NCBI GenBank assembly: GCA_036008175.1
Contig: DASYOB010000117.1
Location: 1 to 9,247, forward strand
Direction: 5' to 3'
Origin: DATARH01 sp036008175
Lineage (GTDB): Bacteria > Pseudomonadota > Alphaproteobacteria > ATCC43930 > CGMCC-115725
Length of the DNA stretch: 9,247 nt
The position numbers and the translations under genes were made by a program. This document shows positions 1 to 6,424 of the stretch, one piece after another (position 1 is the first letter of the stretch; the number at the start of each line of letters is the position of its first letter). The notes under the pieces are model-generated. The model did not search any database. It was not told the DNA's origin and saw only the letters and a program-made list of their open reading frames with translations.

Positions 1-780
1 CTGGAAGGTTTTCCTGTCGGCGACGAGTCGTTGCGGGAGGCGGACCGGCTGCACCTGCTCGCCGAGGCGACCAAGTCGGCTTATCGGGTGCGTGACGAGG
101 TCTTGGCCGACCCGGCGCATGTTGCGGTCGATGTCGAAGCCTACCTGTCGGACGAGTGGGCGGAACGCGCGCGCCGCCCGATCCGGCTCGATGCGGTGTT
201 GCCCGGCAACGACTGGCACGGCGGCACGCTGCATTCGGACACGGTCTATCTCTGCGCGGTCGATCGCGACGGCAACGCGGTGTCGTTCATCAACTCGCTG
301 TTCTCCTCCTTCGGCACCGGCATCATGGCGCCGGAGAGCGGTGTCCTGCTGCATAATCGCTGCACCAGCTTCCGCATCATCCCCGGCCATCCCAACGCGA
401 TTGCCCCGAGAAAGCGGCCGTTTCACACGATCATTCCGGCGATGCTGGTCAAGAACGGACGCTCGGTGATGCCGTTCGGCGTCATGGGCGGCCAATACCA
501 GGCGGTTGGGCACGCGCATTTTGCGCACCGTGTCATCGATCGCGGTCTCGACCCGCAACAGGCGGCCGAGGCGCCGCGCGTTTTTGCCTTTCGCGGCAAA
601 TTGCGGGTCGAGCGCAGCGTCCCCGAGCCGATCGTCGCGGATCTGGCCCGGCGCGGCCACGAAATCGAGACGGCGAAAGTGCCGCTCGGCGGCTGCCAGG
701 CGATCTGGATCGATCACGAGCGCGGCGTCCTGATCGGCGGCTCCGAGCCGCGCAAGGACGGCATGGCGCTCGGCTATTGA
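1..780 (+). CDS. Gamma-glutamyltransferase family protein, C-terminal part (5' end outside window)
   Basis: The reading frame is open from base 1 to a TGA at 778-780, giving 259 visible residues. Enzymes of this Ntn-hydrolase family cleave gamma-glutamyl bonds (glutathione and related compounds) and mature by self-cleavage before a threonine that becomes the N-terminal nucleophile of the small subunit. Here that residue is probably T81 (codon 241-243), in SDTVYLCAVDRDGNAVSF. This would give a small subunit of about 179 residues, close to the family's usual size. Downstream family marks are SSFGTGIMAPESGVLLHNR, then FGVMGGQYQ (substrate-binding loop region), then the ending GGSEPRKDGMALGY. The DTVYL form resembles the GGT-like subgroup of soil proteobacteria rather than the E. 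coli TTHYSVVD form. The large subunit and any signal peptide lie upstream. The gene ends 24 bases before a palindromic repeat and 122 bases before ureD, on the same strand, so co-transcription with urease is possible but unproven. Confidence 0.9.
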   Translation: MEGFPVGDESLREADRLHLLAEATKSAYRVRDEVLADPAHVAVDVEAYLSDEWAERARRPIRLDAVLPGNDWHGGTLHSDTVYLCAVDRDGNAVSFINSLFSSFGTGIMAPESGVLLHNRCTSFRIIPGHPNAIAPRKRPFHTIIPAMLVKNGRSVMPFGVMGGQYQAVGHAHFAHRVIDRGLDPQQAAEAPRVFAFRGKLRVERSVPEPIVADLARRGHEIETAKVPLGGCQAIWIDHERGVLIGGSEPRKDGMALGY

Positions 781-804
781 GCGCACGTCCTCCAGTTCAA
801 TTCT

Positions 805-907
805 GTCATTCCGGGGCGTGGCCGAAGGCCGCGAGCCCGGAATCCATGAACGCAGGCCTCCGGCATATGGATTCCGGGCTCGCCGCGCCGCGGCGCCCCG
901 GAATGGC
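805..907. repeat. Dispersed palindromic repeat, CATTCCGGGGCG type
   Basis: This is a double palindrome. The inner arms GCGAGCCCGGAATCCAT (831-847) and its exact reverse complement (867-883) form a perfect 17-bp stem with a 19-nt loop. The outer arms GTCATTCCGGGGCG (805-818) and CGCCCCGGAATGGC (894-907) pair at 13 of 14 positions. The layout is that of the short non-coding repeats scattered between genes in many alphaproteobacterial genomes; this comes from memory and was not searched. It fills almost the whole gap between the GGT gene and ureD. Its right arm contains the ATG at 903 that is the best ureD start. I see no promoter hexamers here. Confidence 0.8.
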
Positions 908-1754
908 GGTTAGGAGCGATAAAGGGGGCGTTCGCGGTATCGCCGAGATCGGCTTCGCGGTCCGCGCCGGCGCCACCCGGCTCTCGCATCTCTACGAGCG
1001 CAATCCGTTGCGGGTGCTGTTCCCGGCGCCGGTGGCCGGAGATGTGCCGAATGCGGTGCTGGTGACGACATCGGGCGGGCTCGTTGCCGGCGACTGCATA
1101 GAGGTGTCGGTGAGGGTCGAAGAGGACGCCGCGGCCCACGTCACCGCCTCGGCCGCCGAGAAGATCTACCGCTCGACCGGCGCGACGACCGAGATCGCGC
1201 AAACCCTCTCCGTCGAGGCCGGCGGCTGGCTTGAATTCCTGCCGCCCGAGACGATCCTGTTCGACGGCGCCCGGTTGCGCCGCGAAACGACAATCGCGCT
1301 GACAGCCGAGGCCGGTTTTCTCGGCGGCGGCATACTTGTTTTCGGCCGCAGGGCGCGTGGCGAGCATTTCACTCGCGGCTTGCTCCACGAAGGCTGGCAG
1401 TTAAATCGCGACGGAAGGCTTGTCTGGGGCGATGCGCTCCATATCGACGGCGATATTCCGGCGATCATGGCCGACCCTGCCTGCTTCGACGACGCGGCCG
1501 CGTGCGCCACCTTGATCCTCGCGCCCCGCGAAGGCGATCCGCACCGTTTTGTCGATGCGGCCCGCGCGGTGCAGCAGCAGAGCGCCGCACCTGGATTGCG
1601 CGCCGGCGTCACGGCGGTCGGCGGGCTGCTCGTCGCCCGCTGGCTTGGCGTCGATCCGATGGCGTTGCGCCGCGCTTATGCCGATCTCGCTTGCCATTTG
1701 CGCGAGGCCGCGATGGGATTGCCGGCACGCCTGCCACGCCTATGGCACATTTGA
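903..1754 (+). CDS. ureD: Urease accessory protein UreD (UreH)
   Basis: UreD is a maturation scaffold. It binds the urease apoprotein and, with UreF and UreG, forms the complex through which nickel and CO2 reach the active site. The product of 283 residues has the usual UreD length. Motifs seen are TSGGLVAGD, then ASAAEKIYRSTG, then LPPETILFDGARLRRE, all in the usual order and spacing. I chose ATG 903 because homology begins shortly after it (IGFAVRAGATRLSHLYE). It has no convincing Shine-Dalgarno sequence and lies inside the right arm of the palindromic repeat. The frame is also open back to a TTG at 777, which overlaps the GGT stop; that start would add 42 residues that are simply translated repeat. 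An AGGAG at 911-915 has no usable in-frame start after it. ureA follows after 15 bases. Confidence 0.95.
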   Translation: MAVRSDKGGVRGIAEIGFAVRAGATRLSHLYERNPLRVLFPAPVAGDVPNAVLVTTSGGLVAGDCIEVSVRVEEDAAAHVTASAAEKIYRSTGATTEIAQTLSVEAGGWLEFLPPETILFDGARLRRETTIALTAEAGFLGGGILVFGRRARGEHFTRGLLHEGWQLNRDGRLVWGDALHIDGDIPAIMADPACFDDAAACATLILAPREGDPHRFVDAARAVQQQSAAPGLRAGVTAVGGLLVARWLGVDPMALRRAYADLACHLREAAMGLPARLPRLWHI

Positions 1755-1769
1755 TGCTCCGAGGATCGC

Positions 1770-2072
1770 ATGAACCTCACCTCGCGTGAGAAGGACAAGC
1801 TGTTGGTCTCGGTCGCGGCGATGGTCGCGGCGCGGCGGCTCGAACGCGGCGTCAAGCTGAACTATCCCGAGGCGATAGCGCTGATTACCGACTACGTGCT
1901 GGAGGGCGCGCGCGACGGCCGCAGCGTCGCCGAATTGATGCGCGACGGCGCCACGGTGCTGACCCGCGAGCAGGTCATGGAGGGGGTGGCCGAGATGATC
2001 CACGAGATCCAGGTCGAGGCGACCTTCCCCGACGGCACCAAGCTCGTCACGGTCCACGAGCCGATCCGATGA
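1770..2072 (+). CDS. ureA: Urease gamma subunit UreA
   Basis: UreA is the smallest structural subunit of the nickel enzyme urease, which hydrolyses urea to ammonia and carbamate in the cytoplasm. In bacteria such as this one the three subunits UreA, UreB and UreC are separate and assemble as (ABC)3. The 100-residue product matches the family length. It shows the classic start MNLTSREKDKLLVSVAAMVA, the LNYPEAIALI segment, the MRDGATVLTREQVMEGV segment and the ending FPDGTKLVTVHEPI. A GAGGA sequence at 1761-1765 sits just before the ATG. The gene follows ureD by 15 bases. It is separated from ureB by 112 bases filled mostly by a palindromic repeat, which is unusual because ureA and ureB are normally almost adjacent. 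Confidence 0.98.
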   Translation: MNLTSREKDKLLVSVAAMVAARRLERGVKLNYPEAIALITDYVLEGARDGRSVAELMRDGATVLTREQVMEGVAEMIHEIQVEATFPDGTKLVTVHEPIR

Positions 2073-2078
2073 ACAGCA

Positions 2079-2168
2079 TGTCATTGCGAGGAGCCGTGAG
2101 GCGACGAAGTAATCTCGATGATTTGCGAACAGGCGGCACGAGATTGCGTCGCTGCGCTCGCAATGACA
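2079..2168. repeat. Dispersed palindromic repeat, TCATTGCGAG type, between ureA and ureB
   Basis: The ends TGTCATTGCGAG (2079-2090) and CTCGCAATGACA (2157-2168) are exact reverse complements. Moving inward the arms continue imperfectly: GCGACGAAGTAATCTC (2101-2116) faces GAGATTGCGTCGC (2140-2152). The RNA could fold into a long interrupted hairpin. The sequence looks like the common 'TCATTGCGAGGAGC' intergenic repeat of alphaproteobacteria, recognised from memory without a search. It begins 7 bases after the ureA stop and ends 16 bases before the ureB ATG, so it interrupts the structural-gene block without touching either frame. There is no T-tract after it, so it is not an obvious terminator. 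Confidence 0.8.
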
Positions 2169-2184
2169 GCCAAGGTTGGCCAAC

Positions 2185-2490
2185 ATGATTCCCGGCGAAC
2201 TGTTCCCGGCTGGCGGCGATATCGAGCTCAATGCCGGGCGCCCGACCGTGACCCTGACCATCGCCAATACCGGCGATCGGCCGATCCAGGTCGGCTCGCA
2301 TTATCATTTCTACGAGACCAACGGCGCGCTGCAGTTCGACCGCGAAAAGGCCCGTGGCTTTCGCCTCGACATTCCGGCCGGCACAGCGACCCGCTTCGAG
2401 CCGGGGCAGAGCCGCGAGGTGCGGCTCATCGCCTATGCCGGCGCGCGGCGCGTCGTCGGCTTCAACGGCCGCGTCAACGGGGCGCTCTGA
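2185..2490 (+). CDS. ureB: Urease beta subunit UreB
   Basis: UreB is the second structural subunit of urease and packs against UreC in the (ABC)3 enzyme. The 101-residue product opens with MIPGELFPAGGDIELNAGR, as expected for the family. It continues with VTLTIANTGDRPIQVGSHYHFYETN and GFRLDIPAGTATRFEPGQ, and ends near VGFNGRVNGAL. I chose ATG 2185 because UreB proteins typically begin MIPGE. An AAGG at 2172-2175 lies 9 bases before it. An in-frame TTG at 2176 would add only three residues. The gene begins just after the palindromic repeat and ends one base before the ureC GTG, so ureB and ureC are probably translationally coupled. Confidence 0.97.
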   Translation: MIPGELFPAGGDIELNAGRPTVTLTIANTGDRPIQVGSHYHFYETNGALQFDREKARGFRLDIPAGTATRFEPGQSREVRLIAYAGARRVVGFNGRVNGAL

Positions 2491-2491
2491 C

Positions 2492-4213
2492 GTGGCGATC
2501 ACGATCTCACGCGGTGGCTATGCCGCGATGTTCGGTCCGACTAAGGGCGACCGGCTGCGCCTCGCTGACACCGAGCTGATTGTCGAGATTGAGGACGACC
2601 GCACAATCTACGGCGAGGAGGTCAAGTTCGGGGGCGGCAAGGTCATCCGCGACGGCATGGGGCAGGGACAACGCTCGCGCGCCGAGGGCGCGGTCGACAC
2701 GGTCATCACCAACGCGGTGATCCTCGATCACTGGGGCATCGTCAAAGCCGATATCGGCATCCGCGGCGGCCGCATCTGCGGCATCGGCAAGGCCGGCAAC
2801 CCCGACATCCAGCCCGGGGTCGACATCGTTATCGGACCCGGCACCGAGATCATCGCCGGCGAGGGCAAGATCGTTACCGCCGGCGGGATCGACTCGCATA
2901 TCCATTGGATTTGCCCGCAGATCGCCGAGGATGCACTCTACAGCGGCATCACGACGATGCTCGGCGGCGGCACCGGCCCGGCCGCCGGCACCGCCGCGAC
3001 GACCTGCACGCCGGGGCCGTGGCATCTCGCGCGCATCCTGCAGGCGGCCGAGGGCATTCCGGTCAATCTCGGCTTTTTCGGCAAGGGCAATGCCTCAGAG
3101 CCGGGCGCGCTCGTCGAGATGGTCGAGGCCGGCGCCCTTGCCTTGAAGCTGCATGAGGATTGGGGGACGACCCCGGCGGCGATCGACTGCTGCCTGTCGG
3201 TCGCCGAGCAGCTCGATATCGCCGTGGCGATCCACACAGACACGCTGAACGAGTCGGGCTTTGTCGAGGACACGATCGCTGCGTTCATGGGCCGCAACAT
3301 CCATGCCTTCCACACCGAAGGTGCCGGCGGCGGGCACGCGCCCGACATCATCAAGGTGTGCGGGCTGGCGAACGTCTTGCCGTCATCGACCAACCCGACG
3401 CGGCCCTACACGGTCAACACCATCGACGAGCATCTCGACATGCTGATGGTGTGCCACCACCTCGACCCGCGCATCCCCGAGGATGTCGCGTTCGCCGAGA
3501 GCCGCATCCGGCGCGAGACGATCGCCGCCGAGGATATCCTGCACGACCTCGGCGCGTTCAGCATGATGTCGTCCGATAGCCAGGCGATGGGGCGGGCCGG
3601 CGAAGTCATCATCCGCACTTGGCAGACCGCCGACAAGATGAAGCGCCAGCGCGGCCCGCTGCCCGAAGACGGCGCCAAGGGGGACGGCCGCAACGACAAT
3701 TTCCGGGCCAAGCGCTACATCGCCAAATACACGATAAACCCGGCGCTGACGCACGGTCTGGCCGAGCATGTCGGCTCGGTCGAGGTCGGCAAGCTCGCCG
3801 ATCTGGTGCTGTGGTCGCCGGCGTTTTTCGCGGTGAAGCCGGATACCGTGCTACGCGGCGGCATGATCGCCGCGGCGTTGATGGGCGACCCCAACGCCTC
3901 GATCCCGACACCGCAGCCGGTGCATTACCGGCCGATGTTCGGCGCCTTCGGCCGCGCATTGCAGGCCACGGCTGTAACCTTCCTACCCAGCGTCGCCATC
4001 GCCGGCGGCTTGCCCGATCGGCTCGGCCTTCAGCGTATGATCCTGCCGGCGCGCGGCATCCGCGCGATCGACAAGAGCCGCATGGTACACAATTCGGCAA
4101 CTCCCAATATCGAGGTCGATCCCGAGACCTACGAGGTGCGCGCCGACGGCGTGCACCTGACCTGCGAGCCGGCCACCGTTTTGCCGCTGGCCCAACGTTA
4201 TTTCCTATATTGA
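2492..4213 (+). CDS. ureC: Urease alpha (catalytic) subunit UreC
   Basis: UreC carries the two-nickel active site of urease. The product has 573 residues, normal for the family. All key residues are present, each two positions higher than in the Klebsiella enzyme: nickel ligands H136 and H138 (HIHWICPQ), carbamylated bridging lysine K219 with H221 (LKLHEDWG), H248 (AIHTDTLNE), H274 (AFHTEGAGGGH) and D362 (MSSDSQAMGR), plus the mobile-flap pair C321 and H322 (MVCHHLDP). Minor differences are S and W in SHIHWICPQ, where T and F are usual. The GTG start at 2492 fits the typical N-terminus (AITISRGGYAAMFGPTKGDRLRLADT). The longer open frame back to 2354 merely overlaps ureB. The enzyme should be active once matured. 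Confidence 0.98.
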   Translation: MAITISRGGYAAMFGPTKGDRLRLADTELIVEIEDDRTIYGEEVKFGGGKVIRDGMGQGQRSRAEGAVDTVITNAVILDHWGIVKADIGIRGGRICGIGKAGNPDIQPGVDIVIGPGTEIIAGEGKIVTAGGIDSHIHWICPQIAEDALYSGITTMLGGGTGPAAGTAATTCTPGPWHLARILQAAEGIPVNLGFFGKGNASEPGALVEMVEAGALALKLHEDWGTTPAAIDCCLSVAEQLDIAVAIHTDTLNESGFVEDTIAAFMGRNIHAFHTEGAGGGHAPDIIKVCGLANVLPSSTNPTRPYTVNTIDEHLDMLMVCHHLDPRIPEDVAFAESRIRRETIAAEDILHDLGAFSMMSSDSQAMGRAGEVIIRTWQTADKMKRQRGPLPEDGAKGDGRNDNFRAKRYIAKYTINPALTHGLAEHVGSVEVGKLADLVLWSPAFFAVKPDTVLRGGMIAAALMGDPNASIPTPQPVHYRPMFGAFGRALQATAVTFLPSVAIAGGLPDRLGLQRMILPARGIRAIDKSRMVHNSATPNIEVDPETYEVRADGVHLTCEPATVLPLAQRYFLY

Positions 4214-4217
4214 AGAG

Positions 4218-4685
4218 ATGAATTCACGCATGCGGCGGGCGATAGCGGTCCATACGCGCGGGCACTGGCCGGATGAGGCGGCAATCGGCTCGGTGACCTT
4301 GCCGTTCATCGACCGCCATCGCCGCCGCATCCGCCTCGTCGCCGACTCCGGAACGCCGTTTATGCTCGATCTGGCGCGAGCGCAGCATCTGACGGAAGGC
4401 GATGGCCTCGAACTCGACAATGGCGGCTATCTGCGGGTGCGCGCCGCGCCCGAGCCGGTCATCGAGATCGCCGCGGCAAGCGAGACCGACCTCCTGCGCA
4501 TCGCCTGGCACATCGGCAACCGGCATTTGCCGCTGCAAGCGGTGGAGGGACGGCTGCGAATTCGCGCCGACCACGTCATCGCGGCGATGGTCGAGGGTCT
4601 CGGTGGCCGCGTGACTTGGCTGCAAGCGCCGTTCGACCCCGAGATTGGCGCCTATGCCGGAACCGCGCATGCCCACGAGCACTGA
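4218..4685 (+). CDS. ureE: Urease accessory protein UreE (nickel metallochaperone)
   Basis: UreE is a cytoplasmic dimer that binds nickel and passes it to the UreDFG-urease complex. The 155-residue product has the N-terminal beta domain (VTLPFIDRHRRRIRLVADSG, then FMLDLARAQHLTEGDGL). A ferredoxin-like C-terminal domain follows with the conserved WHIGNRHLPLQ; H98 there is the likely interface nickel ligand and H103 is also conserved. The tail ends AHAHEH, a short version of the histidine-rich tail that is much longer in Klebsiella, so extra nickel storage is probably limited. The ATG at 4218 is 4 bases after the ureC stop, but its purine run GAAGAG (4212-4217) is very close. ATG 4230, four codons in, is an equally possible start. 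The 3' end overlaps ureF. Confidence 0.95.
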   Translation: MNSRMRRAIAVHTRGHWPDEAAIGSVTLPFIDRHRRRIRLVADSGTPFMLDLARAQHLTEGDGLELDNGGYLRVRAAPEPVIEIAAASETDLLRIAWHIGNRHLPLQAVEGRLRIRADHVIAAMVEGLGGRVTWLQAPFDPEIGAYAGTAHAHEH

Positions 4686-5361
4686 ACCGAGCGCAGCAAC
4701 GCTGTACCGGCTTCTCGCCTGGTTGTCGCCGAGCTTTCCGATTGGCGCCTTCAGCTATTCGCATGGCCTAGAAGCCGCCGCCGCGAGCGGCGCCATCCAC
4801 GATCGCGCAAGCCTGGAGAGCTGGATCGCCGCGATTGTCGCGCGCGGCAGCGGCCGGATAGACGCCGACATCCTGCGGGACGCCTATCGTGCTGCCCTCG
4901 CCGAGGATGCTGCGGGGCTCGATGCCGCCAACCAACGCGGCATCGCCTATCGTGCCACCGCCGAACTCGCGCTCGAAGCGACCCAACAAGGCGACGCTTT
5001 TCTCAACACGGTCCGAGCCGCTTGGCCCGATGCTTTCCTCGACGGTTGGCTGGTAGGTGAGGGGACGTGCCTCCCTGCCGCCTTTGGCGCCGCGGCGGCG
5101 CGTGCCGGGATCGCGCTGGAAGACGCACTACTCGGCTATCTGCAAGCCTTTACCGCGAATTTGATGTCGGCGGGGCTGCGGCTTGGCCTCATCGGCCAAA
5201 CCGATGGGCAGCGCATTCTCGCGGCCCTGGAGCCGGTTGTCGCCGCGGCGGCGCAGGCGGCTCTGACCCGCGACCTCCGCGATTTCGGCGGCGCGACCTT
5301 TGCCGTCGACCTCGCCTCGATGGCGCATGAGACGCAATATTCCCGGCTGTTCCGCTCATGA
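4669..5361 (+). CDS. ureF: Urease accessory protein UreF
   Basis: UreF bridges UreD and UreG in the urease activation complex and is thought to control the UreG GTPase step. The protein is all-helical. With the ATG at 4669 the product has 230 residues, in the family range. Family marks are the N-terminal LYRLLAWLSPSFPIGAFSYSHGLEAA, the middle QQGDAFLNTVRAAWP and LGYLQAFTANLMSAGLRLGLIGQTDGQRIL, and the C-terminal MAHETQYSRLFRS. I chose 4669 because a GGAA at 4659-4662 is well placed. In-frame ATG 4654 and TTG 4645 are possible and would add 5 or 8 residues. The gene overlaps the end of ureE by 17 bases, and its TGA overlaps the ureG start in an ATGA, implying translational coupling on both sides. 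Confidence 0.95.
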   Translation: MPTSTEPSAATLYRLLAWLSPSFPIGAFSYSHGLEAAAASGAIHDRASLESWIAAIVARGSGRIDADILRDAYRAALAEDAAGLDAANQRGIAYRATAELALEATQQGDAFLNTVRAAWPDAFLDGWLVGEGTCLPAAFGAAAARAGIALEDALLGYLQAFTANLMSAGLRLGLIGQTDGQRILAALEPVVAAAAQAALTRDLRDFGGATFAVDLASMAHETQYSRLFRS

Positions 5362-5975
5362 GCGCAGATCCGCACCCAAACCCGCTGCGCGTCGGCATCG
5401 GCGGCCCGGTCGGGTCGGGCAAGACCGCGCTGATGGACGGGCTGTGCAAGAAGATGCGCGGACGCTTCGAGTTGGTGGCGATCACCAACGACATCTATAC
5501 CCGCGAGGACGCCGAGTTCCTGACCCGAAGCGGCGCGCTGCCGCCCGACAGGATCCGCGGCGTCGAGACCGGCGGCTGCCCGCATACCGCGATCCGCGAG
5601 GACGCCTCGATCAACCTCGCCGCGGTAGCCGAGATGACCCGGCTCTTTCCCGCGGTCGATCTGGTGCTGATCGAGTCCGGCGGCGACAACCTCGCCGCGA
5701 CTTTCTCGCCGGAGCTGGCCGATTTGACGATCTACGTCATCGACGTCGCCGCCGGCGACAAGATTCCGAGGAAGGGCGGTCCTGGCATCACTCGCTCCGA
5801 CCTTCTCGTCATCAACAAGATCGATTTGGCCCCATTGGTCGGCGCCAGTCTCGAAGTCATGGACCGCGATGCGAAGAAAATGCGCGGCGCACGGCCGTTC
5901 GTGTTCAGCAATCTCAAAAGCGGCGAGGGCCTCGATCGCATCGTCGATTTCGTCGTCGCCCACGGCGGACTTTGA
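5358..5975 (+). CDS. ureG: Urease accessory protein UreG (GTPase)
   Basis: UreG is the SIMIBI-class GTPase that carries nickel and drives its insertion into urease. The 205-residue product has the usual length. It shows a P-loop GGPVGSGKT (residues 15-23), the nickel-binding CPH motif (C74-P75-H76 in VETGGCPHTAIREDAS), an ESGGDNLAATFSPEL segment (106-120) and the guanine-specificity motif NKID (153-156). The ending RGARPFVFSNLKSGEGLDRIVDF is also typical. The ATG overlaps the ureF stop. No separate Shine-Dalgarno is obvious, so initiation probably depends on coupling. The TGA stop overlaps a TTG that starts the next gene. No part appears damaged. Confidence 0.98.
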   Translation: MSADPHPNPLRVGIGGPVGSGKTALMDGLCKKMRGRFELVAITNDIYTREDAEFLTRSGALPPDRIRGVETGGCPHTAIREDASINLAAVAEMTRLFPAVDLVLIESGGDNLAATFSPELADLTIYVIDVAAGDKIPRKGGPGITRSDLLVINKIDLAPLVGASLEVMDRDAKKMRGARPFVFSNLKSGEGLDRIVDFVVAHGGL

Positions 5976-6424
5976 TCGCGATCCGCGGCTATCGCGACAC
6001 GGATCTCGCAGCGACTGCGCTTCTGTGGCTGCAAAGCTGGCGCTCGACCGGCTTGGCCGTCGCGCTGAAGCCCGGCGAGGCAGAGCTCTATGTGCACAAC
6101 CTCGAGCGGATCCCGCGCGAATTGGCGGCCGGATGGGAGCTGCATCTGGCCTGGGATAACGCCAAGCTAGTGGGCTTCCTTGCCCTGAACCCGACGGCGC
6201 AACAGGTTGCCGAGCTGTTCGTGCTGCCCGAGGCGCAGGGCAGAGGCATCGGCGCGCTGCTTTTGGATTTTGCCAAGGCAGCATTGTCGAACGGGTTTTG
6301 GCTGCGAACCGCAGTCGATAATGTGCGTGCCTGCCGCTTTTACGAGCGCAACGGCTGCCGCCGAGGCGAGGTCGCGCGCCACCCGAGCCTCGATCATGAG
6401 ACCGTAACTTATCATTGGCCGTGA
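5972..6424 (+). CDS. GNAT-family N-acetyltransferase
   Basis: The 150-residue product has the GNAT fold signature. Motif A is VAELFVLPEAQGRGIGALLLDFAKA (the QGRGIG loop binds acetyl-CoA pyrophosphate). Motif B is RTAVDNVRACRFYERNGCRR. Motif A is preceded by a beta strand (AKLVGFLALNP) that fits the central sheet. The acceptor substrate cannot be predicted. The only plausible start is TTG 5972 in TTGA, overlapping the ureG stop, because the frame contains no ATG and homology starts at once (IRGYRDTDLAATALLWLQSW). The next gene's ATG directly follows its stop. This packing makes it a likely member of the urease transcript, although no standard urease role requires an acetyltransferase. The long open frame upstream of 5972 is a shadow of ureF and ureG. 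Confidence 0.88.
   Translation: MIAIRGYRDTDLAATALLWLQSWRSTGLAVALKPGEAELYVHNLERIPRELAAGWELHLAWDNAKLVGFLALNPTAQQVAELFVLPEAQGRGIGALLLDFAKAALSNGFWLRTAVDNVRACRFYERNGCRRGEVARHPSLDHETVTYHWP

Noticed and set aside
774..1388. 204-codon minus-strand open frame opposite ureD
   Set aside because: It runs through the palindromic repeat and the ureD coding strand. The composition looks like a shadow frame and no domain is visible.
805..2168. Palindromic repeats considered as a CRISPR array or insertion sequence
   Set aside because: Each repeat occurs once here, has no regular spacers, encodes no transposase and has no evident target-site duplication. They fit short dispersed intergenic palindromes.
2079..2168. 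ureA-ureB hairpin as an intrinsic terminator
   Set aside because: The stem is imperfect and is followed by GCCAAGGTTGGCC rather than a T-run. ureB, ureC and the rest have no other visible promoter, so transcription must normally pass through it.
5300..5971. Long upstream extension of the GNAT reading frame
   Set aside because: This part is a shifted frame inside ureF and ureG, rich in arginine. Acetyltransferase similarity starts only after TTG 5972.
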